Of a stretch of 11,915 nucleotides of DNA, positions 7,459 to 11,915 are shown one piece after another (the stretch's first letter is position 1; each line of letters starts with the position of its first letter). The DNA is from Nitrosomonas eutropha (GTDB lineage: Bacteria > Pseudomonadota > Gammaproteobacteria > Burkholderiales > Nitrosomonadaceae). The notes beneath the pieces were generated by a model. It was not told where the DNA came from. It saw only the letters and a list, made by a program, of their open reading frames with translations, and did no database searches. The DNA lies in NCBI GenBank assembly GCA_014584635.1, contig JACTML010000086.1, positions 1 to 11,915 on the forward strand, in the 5' to 3' direction. The translations under genes were made by a program, and so were the position numbers.

Positions 7459-7614
7459 TTATTTGAGCTTTGTTTCTTTGTACGTAACGTGCTTTCTCGC
7501 AACCGGATCAAATTTTTTGAGCTCCAGTTTTTCCGGATTCGCGCGCTTGTTCTTGGTTGTGGTATAAAAATGACCAGTGCCTGCTGAGGATTCCAGTTTT
7601 ATCTTTTCACGCAT
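7459..7614 (-). CDS. rpmG: 50S ribosomal protein L33
   Basis: The 51-residue basic protein begins [20 protein letters not shown] and contains [20 protein letters not shown], the standard L33 sequence. It is a component of the large ribosomal subunit near the E site. It contains no cysteines, so it is the zinc-independent form. The ATG at 7614 has AAAGGTG about seven bases upstream. It lies 40 bp downstream of rpmB on the same strand, the usual radC-rpmB-rpmG order, and is likely cotranscribed with rpmB from the promoter after radC. Confidence 0.96.
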   Translation of the reverse strand: MREKIKLESSAGTGHFYTTTKNKRANPEKLELKKFDPVARKHVTYKETKLK

Positions 7615-7654
7615 AAATACACCTTTTTTGGTTCGTCGTCTTGCTGAGAGTCAA

Positions 7655-7891
7655 TCAGATACGTTCTCCGCGCGCACGCATGTCGGCAACAACTGAATCA
7701 ATACCATTTTTATCTATGGTACGTAACGCAGCATTGGTAAGACGCAAACGTATCCAGCGATTCTCACTTTCCAGCCAGAAGCGGCGTGACTGAAGGTTGG
7801 GCAGAAAGCGGCGTTTGGTTTTATTGTTTGCATGTGAGACATGATGGCCGCTCATGGGTCGTTTCCCCGTGACTTGACATACACGCGCCAT
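7655..7891 (-). CDS. rpmB: 50S ribosomal protein L28
   Basis: The 78-residue protein is L28 of the large subunit. It starts [20 protein letters not shown] and continues with [29 protein letters not shown] and a basic C-terminus, all typical, at the usual family length. A good Shine-Dalgarno (AGGAG) lies about eight bases upstream of the ATG. A near-consensus promoter lies in the 68-bp gap after radC, so rpmB and rpmG can be expressed apart from radC, as expected for genes needed in high amounts. Confidence 0.97.
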   Translation of the reverse strand: MARVCQVTGKRPMSGHHVSHANNKTKRRFLPNLQSRRFWLESENRWIRLRLTNAALRTIDKNGIDSVVADMRARGERI

Positions 7892-7928
7892 GTTACTAAC
7901 TCCTGTCGTTAAAATACTGAAGCCTTAT

Positions 7929-7958
7929 ATTATAGCTTGTAAAGATATGTTTTTTCAA
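7929..7958 (-). promoter_or_regulatory. Strong sigma-70 promoter for rpmB-rpmG
   Basis: On the minus strand TTGAAA (7953-7958) and a perfect TATAAT (7929-7934) are separated by 18 bp. The -35 box begins two bases beyond the radC stop codon. Transcription would start near 7922, giving a leader of about 30 nt before the rpmB ATG. Confidence 0.75.
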
Positions 7959-7959
7959 T

Positions 7960-8634
7960 TTAAATCAAGCCTCGTTCTGCGAATGAAACCGTTTCGTTCC
8001 TGCCGATAATAAAATGATCAAGTACTTTTACATCCACCAGTGCCAGTGCCTGTTTGAGCGACTGAGTTAGTACTTCATCTGCTTTGCTGGGCTCAGCCAC
8101 TCCGGAGGGATGGTTATGTGCAAAAATCATGGCGGCAGCATTATGAAACAAGGCACGTTTGACTACTTCACGAGGATAAACACCTGCCTGGGTGAGTGTT
8201 CCACGGAATAATTCCTCGGTAACAATAGTTCGATGTCTGGTATCCAGAAAAATACCCAAAAATACTTCATACGGTTTTTCTCCCAGACTAAGCTGAAGAT
8301 AGTGGCGCACGGATTGTGGTGAATCCATAATATTCCCGCTTTTAAGTTCCTCTGCAAGTGCGCGCCTGGCCATTTCCATGACCGCCTGCAATTGTGCAAA
8401 CTTTGCGGGCCCCATGCCGGGTAGTTCACTGAATTCGTGTAAATTTGCCGCGCACAATTTTGTGAGGCTGCCAAAGTGGATCAGCAGATTGCGCGCCAGC
8501 TCGACCGCACTTTTCCCGGTGATGCCGGTACGCAGAAAGATAGCCAGGAGCTCTGCATCGGAAAGTGCAGCCGCACCTTTCGCGATTAGCTTTTCGCGGG
8601 GACGCTCGGTTTCCGGCCAGTCTGAAATTGCCAT
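7960..8634 (-). CDS. radC: RadC family JAB1/MPN+ metalloprotease-like protein
   Basis: The 224-residue protein has the usual RadC layout. The N-terminal part ([20 protein letters not shown], then [14 protein letters not shown]) leads into a helix-hairpin-helix region ([16 protein letters not shown], about 70-85). The C-terminal JAMM domain carries the zinc motif AHNHPSG (H173, H175) followed after ten residues by D186. The family was named for a presumed role in DNA repair, but the original E. coli radC102 phenotype was later traced to recG, so its function remains open. The JAMM motif suggests a metal-dependent hydrolase. Length matches E. coli RadC. It is divergent from coaBC with 125 bp between the start codons, and lies upstream of rpmB as in E. 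coli. Confidence 0.95.
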   Translation of the reverse strand: MAISDWPETERPREKLIAKGAAALSDAELLAIFLRTGITGKSAVELARNLLIHFGSLTKLCAANLHEFSELPGMGPAKFAQLQAVMEMARRALAEELKSGNIMDSPQSVRHYLQLSLGEKPYEVFLGIFLDTRHRTIVTEELFRGTLTQAGVYPREVVKRALFHNAAAMIFAHNHPSGVAEPSKADEVLTQSLKQALALVDVKVLDHFIIGRNETVSFAERGLI

Positions 8635-8759
8635 ATTTGCGTGAATCCTGTAAAAGTATGTGTTGAATTGGTAGTACGTAATATGGATGAACGGCCATTC
8701 CGGATAAAAATAAACAGTTGCCTGTTTTTGTTAAAGAATTTGTCTGTAAAGTTATTGTT

Positions 8760-9968
8760 ATGATGTCAACCTGTTCGCTTGCGGGAAAACGTTTGTTATT
8801 GGGCGTAACAGGTGGTATCGCGGCCTACAAGGTGGCAGAACTGGCCAGATTGTTCATGCGGGAGCAAATGGAAGTTCAGGTTGTAATGACTGAATCCGCG
8901 TGTCGGTTTGTTGGTACAACTACTTTTCAGGCGCTGACAGGCAGAAAAGTATTTACCGAGCTATGGGATGCTGATATGGCAAACAGCATGGCGCATATCA
9001 ACCTTTCCCGGGAGGTGGATGCAATTTTGATTGCACCAGCAAGCGCGAATTTCATTGCCAGAATTGCACACGGCCTGGCTGATGATTTGCTTTCCACGCT
9101 TTGTCTCGCACGAAATTGTCCATTGCTGATAGCGCCTGCCATGAATCTGCAAATGTGGGAAAACGCTTCAACCCAACGTAATATAGCTGCCCTGCAACAG
9201 GATGGAATAACAGTACTCGGACCGGATAATGGTTACCAGGCGTGTGGAGAAACCGGAGCGGGACGCATGTTGGAACCAGAAGATTTGCTGGCTGCGATGC
9301 GTGTCTTTTTTCAGCCGAAATATCTTAATGGCAAACGGATACTGATGACAGCGGGCCCGACTTTCGAGGCAATAGATGCGGTGAGAGGATTGACCAATCG
9401 AAGCTCCGGAAAAATGGGGCTGGCTATGGCACAAGCGGCGCTTGAAGCCGGTGCGCAAGTAACATTGGTCTATGGTCCGATTTGTTTGCCATTACCGGCT
9501 GTCCACAAGCTTGTTCCTGTTATCAGTGCTGAAGAAATGTTTACTGCGGTCAGGAACGAAGTAGAAGGCAATGATATTTTTATTAGTGTGGCAGCAGTTG
9601 CAGATTATCGTCCGGCTGAACAGCATTCTTTCAAACTGAAAAAAACGGCAGCAGATATTACGCTGACTTTGACACCCAATCCGGATATTTTGCAATATGT
9701 GGCCAATTTGCCTGCCCCCCCTTTTTGCGTAGGATTTGCAGCAGAAACAGATTCGGTTGAACGTTACGCGGAAGAAAAGAGAAAGAGGAAAAAATTACCA
9801 CTGATTGTTGCCAATAATGCTGTTGAGGCAATAGGGTCAAATGAAAGTGTCCTGACTTTACTGGATGATGACGGGATACGTCGTTTATCTGAAGCCGACA
9901 AGAACGTTCAGGCTCGGCGGGTAATGGCGCATATCGCCCGCCTCTATAAGAAATTAAAGGACAATTAA
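8760..9968 (+). CDS. coaBC: Bifunctional phosphopantothenoylcysteine decarboxylase / phosphopantothenate-cysteine ligase
   Basis: The 402-residue fusion carries out two steps of coenzyme A synthesis: CoaB joins cysteine to 4'-phosphopantothenate using CTP, and CoaC, an FMN flavoprotein, decarboxylates the product to 4'-phosphopantetheine. The CoaC half (to about 185) has [12 protein letters not shown], catalytic H79 in MAHINL, N129 in APAMN and C162 in [10 protein letters not shown], each four residues after E. coli H75, N125 and C158. The CoaB half shows [34 protein letters not shown] and NPDIL. An ATG at 8763 is an equally possible start, and an in-frame TTG at 8718 is open but would lengthen the N-terminus beyond the family norm. 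No strong Shine-Dalgarno precedes either ATG. It is first in the coaBC-dut-DUF192 operon. Confidence 0.95.
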   Translation: MMSTCSLAGKRLLLGVTGGIAAYKVAELARLFMREQMEVQVVMTESACRFVGTTTFQALTGRKVFTELWDADMANSMAHINLSREVDAILIAPASANFIARIAHGLADDLLSTLCLARNCPLLIAPAMNLQMWENASTQRNIAALQQDGITVLGPDNGYQACGETGAGRMLEPEDLLAAMRVFFQPKYLNGKRILMTAGPTFEAIDAVRGLTNRSSGKMGLAMAQAALEAGAQVTLVYGPICLPLPAVHKLVPVISAEEMFTAVRNEVEGNDIFISVAAVADYRPAEQHSFKLKKTAADITLTLTPNPDILQYVANLPAPPFCVGFAAETDSVERYAEEKRKRKKLPLIVANNAVEAIGSNESVLTLLDDDGIRRLSEADKNVQARRVMAHIARLYKKLKDN

Positions 9969-9972
9969 TCGA

Positions 9973-10422
9973 ATGAAACACGTTGATATCAAGCTGCTTG
10001 ATTCCCGGCTGAAGGATTGCTTGCCTGATTATGCTACGCCCGGATCAGCCGGGCTGGATTTACGGGCTTGTATTGATGAATATATCGTGATTCATCCTGG
10101 CGAAACATTTCTGGCGCCTTCCGGAATAGCTGTTCACCTGGCTGATCCCGGTTTTGCTGCTATGGTATTGCCGCGCTCCGGTTTGGGACATAAGCATGGA
10201 ATTGTTCTGGGCAATCTGGTGGGGTTGATCGATTCAGATTATCAGGGACAAATTCTGGTTTCCCTCTGGAATCGAAGTCAGACAGCATTCACTTTGGAAC
10301 CATTGGAGCGTATTGCTCAGCTGGTTATCGTGCCCGTCATTCAGGCCAGTTTTAATATCGTAGATGATTTCCAGCCGAGTCAACGGGGTGAAAAGGGATT
10401 TGGCAGTACTGGTAAATGCTGA
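9973..10422 (+). CDS. dut: Deoxyuridine 5'-triphosphate nucleotidohydrolase (dUTPase)
   Basis: The 149-residue trimeric-type dUTPase hydrolyses dUTP to dUMP and pyrophosphate, keeping uracil out of DNA and feeding thymidylate synthesis. All five motifs can be placed: [11 protein letters not shown] (22-32), [10 protein letters not shown] (67-76), [15 protein letters not shown] (80-94, with catalytic Asp in IDSD), RIAQLVI (113-119) and [10 protein letters not shown] (138-147). In motif 5 the usual GG pair reads KG, with K141 in place of the first glycine; the rest of the loop, including F143, is intact. It starts four bases after the coaBC stop, with AAAGGA about a dozen bases upstream, so the two are cotranscribed. 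The dut-coaBC pairing is the same as in E. coli although the order is reversed. Confidence 0.96.
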   Translation: MKHVDIKLLDSRLKDCLPDYATPGSAGLDLRACIDEYIVIHPGETFLAPSGIAVHLADPGFAAMVLPRSGLGHKHGIVLGNLVGLIDSDYQGQILVSLWNRSQTAFTLEPLERIAQLVIVPVIQASFNIVDDFQPSQRGEKGFGSTGKC

Positions 10423-10868
10423 GAATTTTTCTGGCTGTATTGTTGATAATCAATGGGTTGAATTTATCCCATGCTGGAGAGGGAAAATTATCAACCGTAA
10501 AGCTCAGTATTCTGGATCATATAATTGTGGCAGAAGTGGCGGATACTGCTTCGGCTCGGATGACAGGACTCATGCATCGAACACACCTGCCGGAAAACAA
10601 CGGTATGCTTTTTGTTTTTCCGGAATCAGGCATCCACTGTATGTGGATGAAAGATACGGCGCTTCCTTTGAGTGTGGCCTTTGTGGATGAAACCGGAAAG
10701 ATCATTAATCTTGCTGAAATGACTCCTGAAACCCTCACGCCCCATTGTGCGGCCAAGTCAGCGCGCTATGCGCTGGAGATGAATGGTGGCTGGTTTAGAA
10801 AGAGAAAAATCAATATTGGAAATAAGGTGATAGTAATATCCCCGGAATTAATTGACTCCTACAGGTAG
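10416..10868 (+). CDS. DUF192 family exported protein
   Basis: The 150-residue protein begins with a signal peptide ([20 protein letters not shown], cleavage expected after A20), so it is probably periplasmic or surface-anchored. The DUF192 (UPF0127) signature follows: [15 protein letters not shown] (41-55), [10 protein letters not shown] (61-70), [17 protein letters not shown] (75-91), IINLAEM (96-102) and [13 protein letters not shown] (115-127). The family is a small beta-rich domain without an agreed function. The ATG overlaps the end of dut by seven bases and has no clear ribosome site of its own, so translational coupling to dut is likely. It closes the coaBC-dut operon; only a weak 4-bp hairpin (10870-10883) follows. 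Confidence 0.9.
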   Translation: MLRIFLAVLLIINGLNLSHAGEGKLSTVKLSILDHIIVAEVADTASARMTGLMHRTHLPENNGMLFVFPESGIHCMWMKDTALPLSVAFVDETGKIINLAEMTPETLTPHCAAKSARYALEMNGGWFRKRKINIGNKVIVISPELIDSYR

Positions 10869-11149
10869 CGGCGTAAAATCGCCAGCAAGGTTGATGGCTC
10901 TTCTACATAACAGTCACGATAATTGGGTCGACTAAGTGCGAATATCGACCGACTGCTGCTGAAGATAGCCGAAAACATCCCATCAGCTGAAATTGAAAGC
11001 TCTTCCCTGTCGACAATAGACGCGTCAGGCTATGTTGGCCCGGCGTAAACTAACGACCCAGAGAAACAGAAGCGGGTCATCATGCGACAAAGCAGTAATT
11101 TGGATGCACTGCGGAATAAATGCCAGACAAACCACCTAGAGGTAATTTT
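10869..11149. other. Unassigned spacer between the DUF192 gene and the cupin gene
   Basis: No recognisable gene fills these 281 bases. On the minus strand a frame is open from 11029 down to a TAG at 10859-10861, overlapping the DUF192 3' end by ten bases. Its only ATG (10978) would give 39 residues, including SRSIFALSRPNYRDCYVEEP and then LAILRRYL. It looks coding-like in composition but I recognise no family and see no good ribosome site, so it may be a gene remnant or chance. The plus strand is also open from about 10923 to 11047. A 6-bp inverted repeat GGTCGA/TCGACC lies at 10926-10931 and 10945-10950. No convincing promoter for the cupin gene was found. Confidence 0.4.
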
Positions 11150-11569
11150 ATGAAAATCAGCAAGCTAATTGCAACTGCCGCTGTGGCCCTTGTTTTTTCA
11201 CCAATTGGTAGTGTGCCAGCTTATGCTCAGGAAGCGGGAACCGTTACTCCAAATTTTGCAGCTGCTATCCCCAATATTCCCGGTAAATCATTGATCGCCG
11301 TTGAAGTGGAGCTTGCTCCAGGTCAGGTTGGCGATCCACATATGCACGCAGATTCGGCATTTATCTATGCCTATGTCGTTTCGGGTGCCATTGAGTCAAA
11401 GGTAGATAACGAAGAAACCCGCATTTACCATGCTGGAGAAAGCTGGTCTGAGCGCCCTGGAGCTATCCATGCAATCAGTCGCAACGTAAGCCAAACTGAA
11501 CCTGCCAAGCTGCTCGCCGTTTTTATCGTCGACTCAGATGACAAAGAAATGGTCAAACCTGTCAAATAA
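11150..11569 (+). CDS. Small secreted cupin-domain protein
   Basis: The 139-residue protein has a signal peptide (cleavage likely after AYA, residue 26) and a single cupin barrel, so it should act in the periplasm. The first cupin motif is GDPHMHADSAFIYAYVVSG (61-79), with H64 and H66 as likely metal ligands. The glutamate usually found a few residues later is not obvious. The second motif is AGESWSERPGAIHAISRN (95-112), with H107 and a conserved asparagine. Similar small exported cupins with a FxYAYVxxG strand are common in proteobacteria; none I can name has a firm function. ATG 11150 is chosen because AGAGG lies seven bases upstream and it begins the signal peptide; an in-frame ATG at 11120 does neither. 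It sits alone between two non-coding spacers and may be an accessory insertion. Confidence 0.82.
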   Translation: MKISKLIATAAVALVFSPIGSVPAYAQEAGTVTPNFAAAIPNIPGKSLIAVEVELAPGQVGDPHMHADSAFIYAYVVSGAIESKVDNEETRIYHAGESWSERPGAIHAISRNVSQTEPAKLLAVFIVDSDDKEMVKPVK

Positions 11570-11812
11570 AGCGGTGGTACAGGTACGGGTCAGTAAAATT
11601 CGATACCCATAAGGACGTACTGAATAATGTTGCCTGATCTTGGTAACGCAGGTAATTATTCGGAGCTATCCATAATAGCTTTCTGCATTGCACGGTGCGT
11701 TTACTCAACAGAGAACAGAGATTCCATGACACGGAAAACTGACAACCAGTCAGTACATATGAGATCTGATATCTGTCTGGCAAATGCGGCAGCTGCTGAC
11801 GTGATGCCGATC
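11570..11812. other. Unassigned spacer between the cupin gene and ffh
   Basis: These 243 bases contain no gene I recognise. Frames are open on both strands across part of it, but their translations look random and show no motif or ribosome site. It holds the possible ffh terminator (11738-11754) and one arm of an 8-bp inverted repeat, ATGAGATC (11759-11766), whose partner GATCTCAT (11809-11816) covers the ffh stop codon. No clear terminator for the cupin gene is visible. Confidence 0.4.
11738..11754 (-). terminator. Possible weak intrinsic terminator downstream of ffh
   Basis: On the minus strand ACTGAC, a TGGTT loop and GTCAGT form a perfect 6-bp hairpin followed directly by TTTTCC. It lies 58 bp past the ffh stop. 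The stem has modest GC and the T-run is short, so termination would be weak. Confidence 0.4.
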
Positions 11813-11915
11813 TCATCGCATACCGGGTAGCATGCCTTTGACTGCGCGCATCATTTTTGCCATGCCTCCCTTGTTCATCATTTTCATCATCTTGCGTGCC
11901 TGTTCAAATTGCGTA
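11813..11915 (-). CDS. ffh: Signal recognition particle protein Ffh, C-terminal end (partial, runs off the right edge)
   Basis: Only the last 33 codons lie in the window, ending in TGA at 11813-11815. They encode TQFEQARKMMKMMNKGGMAK followed by MMRAVKGMLPGMR. This methionine-rich tail is characteristic of the Ffh M domain, whose flexible methionines bind signal sequences and 4.5S RNA; the E. coli tail is very similar (QKMMKKMKGGGMAKMMRSMKGMMP as I recall). Ffh with 4.5S RNA delivers nascent membrane proteins to FtsY and the Sec translocon. The GTPase domain lies outside the window. The gene converges on the cupin gene across a 243-bp spacer. Confidence 0.9.
   Translation of the reverse strand, partial: TQFEQARKMMKMMNKGGMAKMMRAVKGMLPGMR

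Noticed and set aside
8718..8759. TTG start giving a longer CoaBC
   Set aside because: It adds 14 residues not seen in the family. With ATG 8760 the catalytic residues fall four positions from E. coli, as expected.
10870..10883. GGCG-TAAAAT-CGCC hairpin after the DUF192 gene as a terminator
   Set aside because: Only four base pairs and no T-tract follows.
11562..11816. An 84-codon minus-strand frame in the cupin-ffh spacer
   Set aside because: Its start overlaps the ffh stop in another frame, its translation shows no recognisable pattern and there is no ribosome site.
1..11915. CRISPR arrays, tRNA or rRNA genes, insertion sequences with terminal repeats, toxin-antitoxin or defence genes
   Set aside because: None was seen on reading both strands; the only transposase-like sequence is the desaturase tail, which is in frame with that gene.

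Overview
The window looks like chromosomal DNA of a betaproteobacterium, most likely Nitrosomonas or a close relative. This is inferred from gene order and protein character, not from a database search. Two conserved housekeeping neighbourhoods lie next to each other. The first (1-6013) holds the 3' end of uvrD, a minus-strand run LOG-family gene > DUF2782 gene > thrB > BPSS1780-like membrane protein gene, and divergent polA. The second (7459-10868) is the classic radC > rpmB > rpmG cluster on the minus strand with divergent coaBC > dut, as in E. coli, here followed by a DUF192 gene. A fatty acid desaturase gene (6159-7346) joins the two blocks. A small cupin gene (11150-11569) lies between the second block and the 3' end of ffh, which enters from the right edge on the minus strand.

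Layout: uvrD end (+, 1-194); frameshifted BPSS1780-like membrane protein gene (-, 232-971); thrB (-, 1060-2010); DUF2782 gene (-, 2098-2481); LOG-family gene (-, 2543-3262); polA (+, 3278-6013); desaturase gene (+, 6159-7346); a 19-bp-stem bidirectional terminator (7377-7419); rpmG (-, 7459-7614); rpmB (-, 7655-7891); radC (-, 7960-8634); coaBC (+, 8760-9968); dut (+, 9973-10422); DUF192 gene (+, 10416-10868); an unassigned spacer; cupin gene (+, 11150-11569); an unassigned spacer; ffh end (-, 11813-11915).

The genes serve core functions: DNA repair and replication (UvrD, Pol I, RadC), dUTP sanitation (Dut), coenzyme A synthesis (CoaBC), threonine synthesis (ThrB), ribosome assembly (L28, L33), protein targeting (Ffh) and membrane lipid unsaturation. 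CoaBC, Dut and the DUF192 protein form a tight plus-strand operon with a 4-nt gap and then a 7-nt overlap.

I see no phage, CRISPR, toxin-antitoxin or defence system and no clear candidate for a wholly new system. The points most worth a second look are: the desaturase carries a C-terminal domain resembling the tail of ISL3-family transposases; the BPSS1780-like gene is broken by a frameshift next to its last membrane segment; LOG and polA are divergent with only 15 bp between start codons; and the cupin gene sits between two spacers I cannot assign, one of which has a coding-like open frame on the minus strand.
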